This document shows, piece by piece, positions 44,009 to 54,447 of a stretch of DNA of 64,000 nucleotides. Both the position numbers and the translations under genes were made by a program. Source of the stretch: Diogma glabrata (lineage: Eukaryota; Arthropoda; Insecta; Diptera; Cylindrotomidae); contig OY856188.1 in the NCBI GenBank assembly GCA_963693315.1, positions 157,436,018-157,500,017 of the forward strand, read 5' to 3'. The first letter of the stretch is position 1. Every line of letters begins with the position of its first letter. A model generated the notes under the pieces. That model was given only the letters and a program-made list of their open reading frames with translations. It did no database searches and was not told the DNA's origin.

Positions 44009-45226
44009 CTATTTCTCTATCTGACCATAATTCACTTCTGTGTCAGTGAGGCTTTGAGATGCAAATGCTACAGGGCATTTATTTTGCAGCAAAACACAAC
44101 CCACACCTGATTTTGAAGCGTCGGTTTGGATTACAGTTTTTTCATTCACATTAAATGGTTTTAAGATTGGAGCTTCGCAAATTTTGTTTTTTATATTGGT
44201 AATTGTTTTTGTTTGATTTTCCGTCCATTGAAACTCAACATCATTACGTAATAATTTTCTTAAAGGCTCAGATATTTCCGACAAATTTTTTATAAAACTT
44301 CTTAGGTAGTTTATCATACCCAAAAATCTCTGCAGTTCTTTTTTATTGGTCGGATTCTCCATGTTTTTGATAGCTTTTACCCTGTCTGGGTCAGGACTAA
44401 CCCCTTCCTCGCTAAAAATGTGCCCTAAAAATTTGACTCTATTTACTTTGAATTGTAATTTCTTCCCATTAAATTTGATATTTAAGCTTTGAGCTTTTTC
44501 TACAAACTTCTTTAAATTTTGGTCATGCTCTAATTCGGTTCTACCCGTAATTAGTAAATCATCTATATAGATGTATACTCCATGTAAATTCCCAAAATTT
44601 TTTTCATTAAGTTTTTGGAAAACCTGCGGAGCATTATTCAAACCAAAGGGTAATCTCAAAAACTTATAGCAACCAAATGGTGTGCTAAAAGTATAAATAT
44701 TTGTGGATTCATCTGCTAACTTTATTTGATAAAATCCATCTTTTAAATCAAAAACTGTGAAAAATTTTACGCCCTCCAACTTTATCATAAGGTCATCAAG
44801 AGTTGGTATCCAATGGTGTTCTCTTTTAATTGCCAAATTTAATTCCCGGGGATCTAAGCATAATCTGATTGTGTTGTCTGGTTTTTCCACAACAACAAGA
44901 TTACTCACCCAGTCGGTGGCTTCATTAACAGGTTCTATAATCCCTAGACGCACCAATTGATCTAATTTTTCCTTCGTTTTCTCACGGAGTTTAACCGGTA
45001 TTCTTCGAGCTAGTTTCGAGGTAGGTACAACGTTTTCTTTTAAATGGATTGTGACTTTAGTGGGAAATTCACCTAGTCCTTCAAACATTTCTTTATTTTC
45101 TTTAACAAATATTTCTTTTTGTTTTTCAACACTGAGAACCTTTTTCATGATACCTAATTTCATACAGCAACTAAGCCCTAAAATTGGAGTTGATTTCGAG
45201 CTAACCAATATAAATTCTACATTCAT
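44009..45226 (-). CDS. Mag-like protease end and reverse transcriptase
   Basis: 405 open residues, extendable upstream in frame to about 45295 (WTYGGEKIHTFGSVNF). Begins with the protease C-terminal flap region (STPILGLSCCMKLG), then RT: VTIHLKENVVP, PVNEATDWVSNLVVVEKP, LCLDPRELN, FFTVFDLKDGFYQI, LPFGLNNAPQVFQ and the catalytic IYIDDLLITG, followed by VKFLGHIFSEEGV and the RNase H start TVIQTDASKSGVG. This is the standard metazoan K02A2.6/Mag-type RT, which copies element RNA in virus-like particles. The reading frame is disrupted on both sides. Confidence 0.88.
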   Translation of the reverse strand: MNVEFILVSSKSTPILGLSCCMKLGIMKKVLSVEKQKEIFVKENKEMFEGLGEFPTKVTIHLKENVVPTSKLARRIPVKLREKTKEKLDQLVRLGIIEPVNEATDWVSNLVVVEKPDNTIRLCLDPRELNLAIKREHHWIPTLDDLMIKLEGVKFFTVFDLKDGFYQIKLADESTNIYTFSTPFGCYKFLRLPFGLNNAPQVFQKLNEKNFGNLHGVYIYIDDLLITGRTELEHDQNLKKFVEKAQSLNIKFNGKKLQFKVNRVKFLGHIFSEEGVSPDPDRVKAIKNMENPTNKKELQRFLGMINYLRSFIKNLSEISEPLRKLLRNDVEFQWTENQTKTITNIKNKICEAPILKPFNVNEKTVIQTDASKSGVGCVLLQNKCPVAFASQSLTDTEVNYGQIEK

Positions 45227-45281
45227 CTTATTTTCTTTAAATCTAGTATCAAAATTTACTGATCCAAAAGTATGAATTTTT

Positions 45282-46343
45282 TCACCACCGTAAGTCCAAA
45301 ATGGTGTTATTTTTCTTAATAGAATTGTCTAAATTTACTTTTTCGAATAATGACATTGGTAAAAGATTTACGCCCGAGCCCGAATCTATTTTGAATTTAC
45401 AAATTTTATCATTAATATATATATCTTCATACCACCCATGACCAGTTATTTCACTGATTTTATTCACAACATCAATGCAAAATTTGTTTTGTTCATCATC
45501 ACTTTCCATTTCATTTATGCCATGGACATTTTTCGAACGGCAGAATTTGGTAAAATGATGCATGAATTTACACTTTTTGCATCGATAGCCAAAAGCAGGA
45601 CATTGTCGTCTGTCATGCTTTTGATTGCATTTTCTACATAATCTAATATCTTGATTTGTATTAGGTTTATTAATTTCCGAATCATCACTACTATTTAAAA
45701 TTTTATTAGCATTATTTTTTGAACTATAACTATTTTTATTATTACTAAAATTATTCTTTGATGATCTTCCCGGTATATTATTTTTATACAAAGAGTGTAC
45801 CTCACCTTGTTGAATCTGCTTTACCTGATCCTTGTTTATCTCTGCTATTCGACAATTTTCTGCGGGTTTTTCTAGCTCAGGATCGCCCAGTTTAATGAGT
45901 GTCTCTTGTACAGTTAGATCGTGTATTCCAAACACAATTTTATCTCGAATCGCTGTTTCTTCATGGTTATTGAATTCACAAGATTTAGCTAATCGACGAA
46001 CCTCAGTCAAAAAAGCATCAAATTTCTCGCCATCGTCTTGTTTTTTGTTATAAAATTGATGTCTTTCAAACAGAATATTTTTCTTAGGAGTGCAATATTT
46101 CTCAAATGCTTTGATGCAATCATCAAAATTCTCCTTTTCAGCTTCCGTCAAATCCAAAGTTTCAAAAATATCGATGGCTTCCTCTCCAATGATATTTAAT
46201 AAGATTGCAGCTTTTACATTTGGTGCCTTTTTGTCCAATCCACTAGCTTTCATGTAAATTTTAACTGCATTATTGAATTTACGCCAATTTTCAGACATAT
46301 TTCCGGTTGTTTTCAACGCACTTGGTATTTTTGACATACCCAT
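45282..46343 (-). CDS. Mag-like Gag and protease active site
   Basis: 353 residues starting MGMSKIPSALKTTGN. The capsid-like region (WRKFNNAVKIYMKASG to EFNNHEETAIRDKIVFG) is followed by CCHC-type knuckles (CRKCNQKHDRRQC, CKKCKFMHHFTKFC) and the protease active site CKFKIDSGSGVNLLP. Just after, near 45295-45310, the frame changes in an A/T-rich run and the protease continues in the RT frame. Gag and Pol are normally continuous in this clade, so this is likely one small indel. Confidence 0.86.
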   Translation of the reverse strand: MGMSKIPSALKTTGNMSENWRKFNNAVKIYMKASGLDKKAPNVKAAILLNIIGEEAIDIFETLDLTEAEKENFDDCIKAFEKYCTPKKNILFERHQFYNKKQDDGEKFDAFLTEVRRLAKSCEFNNHEETAIRDKIVFGIHDLTVQETLIKLGDPELEKPAENCRIAEINKDQVKQIQQGEVHSLYKNNIPGRSSKNNFSNNKNSYSSKNNANKILNSSDDSEINKPNTNQDIRLCRKCNQKHDRRQCPAFGYRCKKCKFMHHFTKFCRSKNVHGINEMESDDEQNKFCIDVVNKISEITGHGWYEDIYINDKICKFKIDSGSGVNLLPMSLFEKVNLDNSIKKNNTILDLRW

Positions 46344-46419
46344 CTTGAAAAGATACAGTTGCGTGGTATTATCAAAAAAACTATATCTTTATTTATTTGT
46401 GCAATCCACGTATTATCGA

Positions 46420-46437
46420 TTTACATCAACTGCGCCA
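46420..46437 (-). promoter_or_regulatory. Primer binding site of the Mag-like element
   Basis: TGGCGCAGTTGATGTAAA on the minus strand directly follows the 5' LTR. The first 13 bases equal the primer site of the unrelated element at 59107. TGGCGCAGT suggests a tRNA-Ser primer. Confidence 0.75.
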
Positions 46438-46632
46438 TGTATTATTTAGTTTTATATTTATTTAAAACACTAAATATCTTTTTATATGTTTTATTATTTA
46501 ATATTAAATGTACACGGGATCTACAATGTATATATCAAAATCTGGTAATGTGGTTTATGACATCTGTCACACAGTGTTACCAATCTCAACACATCTAATA
46601 CTTTTTACATAAGTGAAGTTGGATTCACATCA
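46438..46632 (-). repeat. 5' LTR of the Mag-like element (195 bp)
   Basis: Identical to 41406-41600; followed (plus sense) by the CCCAT duplication. Confidence 0.92.
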
Positions 46633-46637
46633 CCCAT

Positions 46638-47318
46638 AATTCAAAATCTGAACTAAAATAACCAAACAATTCACGTTCCCAGACAAATTCACATATACAG
46701 ACAGAACATAAACCTTCAATCTCCAATTCAACTATAATCTCCACCAAAAACCCATTTTTCAGCGAAACTAACAAGTGTTTCACTTTTTCTATAAAAGATT
46801 TTCTCATAGAAAATTGATTCCAAAGCAATTTCAACGTAATTACTCAGAATTAAAAGACAAGATGCATTAAAATAAAAACACATTAGAATGAAAGAAAATA
46901 CGACAGACAAACTATGATAAAAATTCATAGGAAAATTCAAACGAAACATTTCCTATTTTTTCCCAACATTTGTGAGAAAAAAATACTTTATGTTATTTGA
47001 GAAATAATCTTTTATAATTTATGATGCAAATTTCTGATTGGTGGAAGCCAATTCGAAATTTGTAATAAATAATACTAGAATAACGAGATTCTAGTCAGTC
47101 TATATCGTAGTCTATATCGTAGTCTATACCGTAGTCTATACCGTAGTCTATATCGCGTTCTTACAAAGGGTTAAACCGGTACCCACGAGTACGTTTTTCG
47201 AGTGTTATTGTGAGTGTCTACGAAATTTTATGAAGTGCAAAGAAATTAGTTAATCCAAATTAACTAACCTTGAAACAAGTTTTTCCCAAAAAATCAATAC
47301 AGATTAAATTAAATAAAT
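46638..47318. other. hAT interior between two insertions, with a 12-bp minisatellite
   Basis: No gene seen. At about 47095-47157 the unit AGTCTATATCGT (with TACC variants) is repeated five times. The last 8 bp, AAATAAAT (47311-47318), are the target duplication of the next element. Confidence 0.55.
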
Positions 47319-47954
47319 GAGCAATTTCACGCAAGTTCAGCAAATTTTTGGAAAATTTTGACTTGACCCCTTTTAATTTTGATTATTTTTTGTTTATGGA
47401 TAGTCTTTCATAAATAAAAAATACAAGTTCTCTTAGAATTTTTTTTTTCGACCAGGGGTCTGCACAGGGTGCCCCTCAATTTTTTGTTATTTTGTGATGT
47501 GAGTGCATTTTGACGAGCGATTGTAGAAAAACTACTCAATCGATTTTCATAAATGATATGTCGTTGAATAGGGATTAAAACAAAGTTTTTAAAAATGTAC
47601 ACTGTTAGTTTTTTGAAATAATTTTTAACGGTGTAACATAAGAAAAAAACGGTGTAATTGAAAAAAAGATGGCATAGCCTTTTTTTTTTGTTTTTAAACA
47701 AAATTGAAGCTTATTTTATATCTAACAACTTGTGAAAGTTTAGGACTAGCTATATTTTTTGTTTTAAAGATAAAATTCATTGTGCATATGACTGTCGGGA
47801 ATTATTTTATTTTGTTCTGAAGGAAAATTATAAAAATGCGTTATAAACTAAGAGATTTTTTATTTATGTTAAATATCAAATATTTTATTATTAAATGAAC
47901 TTTTTAAAAAGCAATTTTAGTCAAGTTCAGCAAAATTTTGCGACATTTTAATCG

Positions 47955-48185
47955 AAACACACTAATCGAAATATCTTTGGCAAACTCGGTCGTTGATCTG
48001 GCAACAATCAATAGTCATGTTTTGCTTGAGTTAAAATTGAACATATTTCAGTCACCCCAATTGGAAACTTTCAGGCTATCATTTACATTTATGGCAGAGT
48101 CTCTCCGGGCGGGCTTTATTCGTTCATGCCTTTTCCCTTTTAAAGATAGGAAAACAAATGACTTGTACAGTGTACTATCATCTGA
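47955..48185 (-). pseudogene. LINE family C, copy 4, fragment inside the long-TIR element
   Basis: Matches the reverse complement of 31085-31215 (ATATCTTTGGCAAACTCGGT, CAGTCACCCCAATTGG). Diverged and non-coding. Confidence 0.6.
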
Positions 48186-48291
48186 ACAATTATTTATTGG
48201 GTTGCTGGTGATTTTAATTTAAAAGTAAAAAATTAAAAATAAAGTAGTGACAAAACTAAACCTTGTAGTACATCAGCGTCAGTTAATTTAG

Positions 48292-48972
48292 ACGCAGAAG
48301 AAAAGCCATCAATGGATACCGAAATGTTCAAGGGGCTTCGTTCAAGGGGATTTTTCTGAAAACTACGGCTTCATAATTCAGAATGCAGTTCAAGGCTATT
48401 ATTATAATAATTCACAAGCTACTATTCATCCATTTGTCATATATTTTAAAAGTGCCACAAGTGAATATATACAGCACCGAAGTTTTATACTCATTTCGGA
48501 TATAAACGATCACAACAGTACTACAGTCCATCTTTTCATTACAAAACTTATTGAATTCATCAAAACGCATATAAATTCTAATATTACAAAAATAATTTAT
48601 AACACTGACGGTGCACTTTCTCAATACAAAAATAAACATAACCTAATTAACTTATGCCACCATAAAGAAGACTTTAAGGTTGATGCTGAATGGCATTTTC
48701 ATGCTACCAGCCATGAAAAGGGACCTTGTGATGGGATTGGTGGTACACTGAAGCGTGCTGCACACCGTTATAGTATGGCGAGCGAAGATAATATTATTGA
48801 TACACCAAAAAAACTTTTCGAATGGGCTTTAAAATGGGAATCTACCATGAACTTTGGATACGCCGATAAAAATGAATATCAATTAACAAAAGAAAAATTA
48901 CAAAATCGATATAAAAATGCGATTACTATGAGGGGAACTCAAAAAAGTACCTTTTGTACCAGTAGATACTAA
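48292..48972 (+). pseudogene. Transposase-like C-terminal fragment of the long-TIR element
   Basis: Open in one frame for 226 codons with no natural start before the ATG at 48775. Conserved-looking motifs are DFSENYGFIIQNAVQG, ATIHPFVIYFK, ILISDINDHNSTTVHLF, IIYNTDGALSQYKNK, LCHHKEDFKVDAEWHF and ATSHEKGPCDGIGGTLKR. From memory, proteins with this block recur in many copies in arthropod genomes and look like DDE-type transposases (Asp in SD and TDG, acidic residue further on), but I cannot name the superfamily. The N-terminal part is missing and replaced by a LINE fragment, so this copy is non-autonomous. Confidence 0.65.
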
Positions 48973-49999
48973 GACAATAAATGCAAAAATGTTTTCCAAC
49001 TCAAAAGAAACTTTTAAATGTAAAATAAGTAAATAATTTTTAATAACTATATTTATTTTCACATATATAATTTGTATGATATTTTAAAAAGTTTATTCAA
49101 TAATAAAATATTTGTAATTTAATGTTGAAAAACAATCTTTTACTTTATGATTCCATAATAACATAATACGAACATAATGCTTCTCCAGTCAAAAGTTCCT
49201 AAATATATTTAGTTGTTTATACGGCTTTTTTGTTTGCAGTCAAGACTGTCAAATTATTTTTTATAAGAGTGACAAGTGATTACTAAAAGTGATAAATAAA
49301 CAGTTCATTTTTTATGCCATCTAACACAAAGAAAATAATTGCAGAAGTCCTTTCCTATTCAAAAGAAACTTCTGTTTGTAAAATAAGTAAATCATTTTTA
49401 ACAATTGTATTTATTTTATTTATTGTACTACATATATAATTTTTATAATATTTTAATAAGTTCATCTAATAATAAAATATTTGATATTTAACATAAAAAA
49501 AAATCTCTTAGTTTATAACGCCGTTTTTATAATTTTCCTTCAGAACAAAAAAAACTGATTCCCGACAGTCATATGCACAACGAATTTTATCTTTAAAACA
49601 AAAAATATAGCTAGTCCTAAACTTTCACAAGTTGTTAGATATAAAATAAGCTTCAGTTTTGTTTAAAAAAAAAAAAAAAAAGAGGCTATGCCATCTTTTT
49701 TTCAATTACACCGTTTTTTTCTTATGTTACACCGTTAAAAATTATTTCAAAAAATTAACAGTGTACATTTTTAAAAACTTTGTTTTAAGCCCTATTCAAC
49801 GACATATCATTTATGAAAATCGATTGAGTAGTTTTTCTACAATCGCTCGTCTAAATGCACTCACATCACAAAATAACAAAAAATTGAGAGGCACAATCAA
49901 GGCACAAGGGGAAAGACAATCAATAAACAAAAAATAATCAAAATTAAAAGGGGTCAAGTCAAAACGTTGTTGAATCTTCGTGAAATTGCTCAAATAAAT

Positions 50000-51860
50000 C
50001 AATAAGTGTGCTTAAATTTAGTTTACCAGTTAAAATTATAACAGAGTAGAAATAAGTCTACCCAAAAAAATTACGTTTAATAAACAAACCAGCAAGTGTA
50101 GTTATAAACAGCCAAGAGTTTTATTTGAAAGAGAGTTCAGGAGGTGAGAAATATACTCCCGCAAAACAAGCAAGTCAACCTGTTATTTTAAACAAAGTGA
50201 AAGTTTGACCGTAGGGACTGAAGAGGACCGTACAACGTTGTCTCGACCGAACACTAGGATTATCATGCGATAAATCTTCAAAATTTACAAATCTTATAAA
50301 TAAATTAAAATCTTCGTCACAATCGTGACTTAGAATGTTAATTAGAATAGAAATGTTCCCCATTCTATGAATTCACACAAAGTATTGTCTAGAAATTTAA
50401 TGCAAAAAATCCCATATAATGTAAAAACATTTTCCATAATATGGAGTCTAATGACAGTGGAAAAATTCAACTTAAGTAAAAAATAAATAAGTGATGAAGA
50501 AGTTTCAACTTTGAAATTGTCATCGCCTCAACGGCGTAATCGATAGCGTGTCTGCCCAAGGATTCGAGGGGGGCACTGACGAAGGTAGGTTCGAATCCTA
50601 TCCGAAACACGAAAAATGTGAATTGAAGTTTTTTTCTGAGAAACTTCAAACCATACCTTTGAATTGAAAAAATTCCAATTACTTCTGTACTTACTTGAGT
50701 TTAATTGATCTCAAAAATCCAAAATTAAAATCTTATGTCGTAGTCCATAGATGATCTTACTCTCTTACGGATTCATAGTTTTGTTAAAGTGCCTCATCTT
50801 CATGTTCCTTCCTCTTAAGCATTTCTTTTAAGCTTCGATCGTGTGTAACAGACACAAATGACAGAAATTTAATTATCAATTCTATCAATGAAGACATACA
50901 ACGAATAATAAATAAATAGAGGGTAGTTTTGTTGAGTAACAATCCAACCATATCCAAATTATATCGTTTATAATGGATGTAGTAACGTTCTACTGACGAC
51001 TACTGTCCATATACTATAAATACAACTTTTATGATGCGTTCTCTAGACAAATTAAAAATATCCTTCCATTCCATTGCGCAGTACAATTGCTAAACAAGAA
51101 TTTCAGAAATGTTCCGACCATTTGCTTTAAAAACTATCCAATATAGATTGAAAAATTTTTTAAATCCATTGGCCCTCTCAAAACGTGGACTATCTTGCAG
51201 AGTTCTCTAAATAGCAGCAGGGTGGGAATACAGCTTATAAATGTTTCGGGAAAAATGTTCAGCAAAGGTGGTAATGCTAGTTTTAACGTACTATGTTTTA
51301 ACGTACTACTTCATGACTGTGAATTTTATAATCTTCCAATCACAAAACCAAAATTCTTACTGTGAATGGTTAATAACACCATTCACAGTTTGCTCACTAA
51401 AACCCAGCTATATATAGTTATCTATATATAAATCCATATATAAATACGTAAGCACTATTTTTGTGGTACCAATTAAAGTTATTTACCCCAAAAAATATAA
51501 GGCAATAAATAATATATCGTTGGAAATGTCTTGCGTATAGTTGATGTGCCAAAACACATTTTTTTGAAATTTGGATTTTTTAGCAAAAAGGAGAAAAACG
51601 AGAAGGTGTGTTTTTCTCTTGATTATTTTGTTTTTTCGAGGTATTTGTTTCAAAATCAAAATCAATTGATACAATAAATTAAACTCTGAAAGTTGTAGTT
51701 ATTTTGTTGGGTGTGTATTTCTATTTGTGGCCACTGGGCGATTCACAGTTACAGTGAATTATGTTAATTTTTTTTACGAAATATTTACGATTGATTTATA
51801 TTATTATTTTTATTATTTTATTTTAAAAGAATAAATTTAATTTACACATTTTAGAACTTT
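50000..51860. other. hAT interior, right part, non-coding
   Basis: No coding signal. It contains a tRNA-like SINE head (50525-50612) and a 12-bp-armed hairpin ACTGTGAATGGT/ACCATTCACAGT at about 51359-51390. Confidence 0.45.
50525..50612 (+). repeat. tRNA-derived SINE-like or pseudo-tRNA segment
   Basis: GGTTCGAATCC at 50588-50598 is a perfect B box, with GTAGG/CCTAT able to form a T-stem around it. ACGGCGTAATCGATAGCG (50531-50548) resembles an A box. The acceptor and D stems do not pair, so a functional tRNA is unlikely. Confidence 0.5.
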
Positions 51861-52296
51861 TTTATTTTATTTTTACCCCGTATCGGGTAATGGAAATATT
51901 GCCGGATCCGGGTAAAAACAGGGTATTTCAAAATTGGGCCGGGTAAGCCGGGTACCGGGTAATTGTCGGGTACTCGGTGTATCACTAATTACAAATATAT
52001 GTTAGTTTTAGCTAATTGGTTTCCTAAAGCCGTAAGTCACGGTACTATAGCCATTGTTTATAAAATTTAACAACATAAAGATTAGTGATTGCAAATTACC
52101 CGATTTCAAATTACCCGGTTACTCGATTAGTATTTTCCAAATTACCCGGATAACCCGGATAACCCGGGTACTTAAAAAAATTAAAAGATGAAAAACAATA
52201 ACAAAAACCTCACAGTAGTAAACTAAAAATTGATCATTTTTTAATTGTAAAATAATATTTCAAAAATATTAAAGCATTTAAGGTAGCTGTACTCAT

Positions 52297-52690
52297 CCGA
52301 TTTCGTATTTTTTTTTTTAAATTCCTGCAATAGAAAAAACCCGCTCCGATAAAGTGGATGTTGGCTTCACGATCAATAATGGTTGATTTAAATTTTCTAT
52401 CATTTTTTTTCGGTTTTCTTTATTTACATACAACATTTTCAGCTCTTTATCAACTGTAGTACCACTGTTATCTATAGTAGATCTTATGTAGACAGCAATA
52501 CATTTTTGTAGCTGTAAATTTTCAATATTATAATTAGCCGCATCATTATCCGATTTGATTTTTCATTCCTGACGTATTTCCCGTTTTAGTTGAAATTATT
52601 TGTGCGCATCCAACTACGTGGCACCGAGATTTATCTGATGACATTTTCTTGAACTGGTCCCAAACTTTCGATGACACATATTTTAATTAT
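52297..52690 (-). pseudogene. hAT transposase remnant: BED zinc finger fused to hATC end
   Basis: On the minus strand, 52690 to ~52564 reads SSKVWDQFKKMSSDKSRCHV, then GNTSGMKNQI, a decayed BED-type zinc finger as found at hAT N-termini. After breaks, ~52410-52297 reads PTSTLSERVFSIAG and KIRNRMS, the diagnostic hAT C-terminal dimerisation motif. The catalytic middle is deleted, so this is an internally deleted, non-autonomous derivative. Several stops are present. Confidence 0.7.
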
Positions 52691-53039
52691 TAGCTTAAAT
52701 CTTAAATAAAAACTTATCATAATATATTTACCGTTTCTATTTTAAACTAAACATAAACAAATAACCAATGAAGATCCTTAATTTTTTATGACTTAATTTT
52801 AATTTTAATAAGAACTAAAATTCCATAAATTTTGTTATGTGTTCTTCGTCGTTTTTCTGTTGTTTTCGTAATTCTAACAATAATAATTAACTAGAGGGCA
52901 GTTTAATGTTTACGGATGTGGTTGGTTTAATGTTTATGGTTTAATGTTTATGGACTGGACATATTGCAATTTGTATCGTTTGTATCTAAATACCCGGGTA
53001 CCCGGATACCAAGATTCAGAGGCGTAGCTAAGGGGGGGG

Positions 53040-53879
53040 GGGGAGGGCGGTCCACCCCGACCGTAAAAAACTTAAACAAACCATCACAATGTTTTCAACG
53101 ATAAATCACTTAGAAACCATTTTAACCAGGTTATCCATATAATTTAAATTTATAAATTGTGATAACTTATAAATGTGTCCTATAAATGTGTTTGTTATTG
53201 GTTCAAAAAAAATCTATTCTACTTTTTAAAAATTTTGAGTTATTACGTGAAATAAAATTTGAACAATATTAATCGAATCAACATGTTGGTCATTGAATAC
53301 CATCACCACAATTACTCAAAAGCTTTGAATATTCCTAAAGATACCATATTGACTTTTTGTACGGTATATTATTTAGTATGCAAGAATGATTATTTAACGA
53401 CCAGGTCTGAAAACACATATGCTGAATAATGTATAGGAAAAGTGGTTTACGTCGATAATGTGGCACCCTTTGTCGATATGGTGGCACCCTTCAGTTGCAA
53501 TGTCTCTATTCCAAAATTATTTCTAAAATATCAGCTTAACTTTACTATCTAATATATGTTTTACATTTCAAGCAAACAAATTGCAAACACCTAAGGAAAC
53601 TAATAAACAATCAAATCACCGTGTTTGTAAATGATCTCAAAATAATTTTTTGTTCCTTTATTTTGAAACTCAAGGAATAAATTGGAATAGATCGTTTTTC
53701 AACGGACACAAAAATAATTACTGTGGAATAGAATGGCAGTTGTGCAATTACTGCAGTTTTGCATCTTTTTATAGGTAGATACATACTCATACTGTTTGTT
53801 TTCAGGTTTAAATATTTATATATTTGAATTAAATGAAAGTTTATCATTTAAAATTACATTTTGTTGGGTTTTAAATCTC
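53040..53879. other. hAT left interior, non-coding
   Basis: AT-rich with a repeated GTGGCACCC motif at 53460-53490 resembling the right-end subterminal motif. No gene. Confidence 0.45.
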
Positions 53880-54300
53880 TTGTAAACTTCAAACTCATCA
53901 AGTGATTCTTTAAGAGATCTCTGGCAATATAAATGTAAAGCCGTCAAATTTTTTAAAAGTGGTGTAGCTATTGTTATTAACTATGTAAATGGTTTTCAAA
54001 AATAGATTTTAAATTTTGTTTATTTTTCTTCTTAGAGTATTCCTTAAATCAGTCTTTAAAACATTTTCCGGTTTTCCCGATGTAAAATTTTTCACAAAAA
54101 TCACATTCAATTTTGTAAATTATTGAGCATGATTCTAATTGGATATTTAATTTTGGTTTCAATTCTTTATATAAAATATCTTTTAGGATTTTATATTTGT
54201 ATTTTTTTAAATGGTTCCTTATAATATTAGGCATATATGATTTGTATATTTCATATATTTTATCAAATATTATTTAATATAAGTTGTTACAAGGAAATTT
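53880..54300 (-). pseudogene. Penelope-like element, GIY-YIG endonuclease fragment
   Basis: The minus-strand frame from 54234 reads NIIRNHLKKYKYK, then IIYKIECDFCEKFYIGKTGK, the start of the GIY-YIG endonuclease that ends Penelope-like proteins, with the CxxC linker preceding YIG. It stops at 54049. The following sequence (to ~53880) looks like further decayed PLE coding (KESLDEFEVYK). RT is absent. Inserted inside the third hAT element. Confidence 0.65.
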
Positions 54301-54447
54301 AAGAAAATTAAATTTCTTGGCGGTGTATTTAGTCGTTAACACAGTGTACTTATTATGCACTAGACATACATGTATCCTACAAATATATTTAGAATTAATG
54401 CTTTGCTGATACCTATACTATAATTAAAAATATTTTTTTAGATTTGG

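Larger units (their letters stand above)
47319..49991. mobile_element. DNA transposon with ~550-bp TIRs and 8-bp target duplication
   Basis: AAATAAAT at 47311-47318 and 49992-49999 flanks a 2673-bp element. The ends read GAGCAATTTCACG inward on both sides, continuing into long inverted repeats (47319-~47910 and ~49450-49991) that share GACTTGACCCC and CGCTCGTC-type blocks with some indels. Inside are a LINE C fragment and a transposase-like frame. Related partial copies lie at 11255-12236 and 18195-18281. Long TIRs and 8-bp TSD fit MULE-type or related superfamilies, but the ORF does not settle it. Confidence 0.85.

Noticed and set aside
46900..47310. Host promoter upstream of 47319
   Set aside because: Only a 12-bp minisatellite and AT-rich DNA within a hAT interior; no gene downstream.
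50521..50612. Functional tRNA gene
   Set aside because: Only the T-arm pairs well; acceptor and D stems do not form.
50467..50649. Minus-strand frame across the tRNA-like segment
   Set aside because: The coding-like stretch is the antisense of a Pol III A/B-box head, a common source of false genes.
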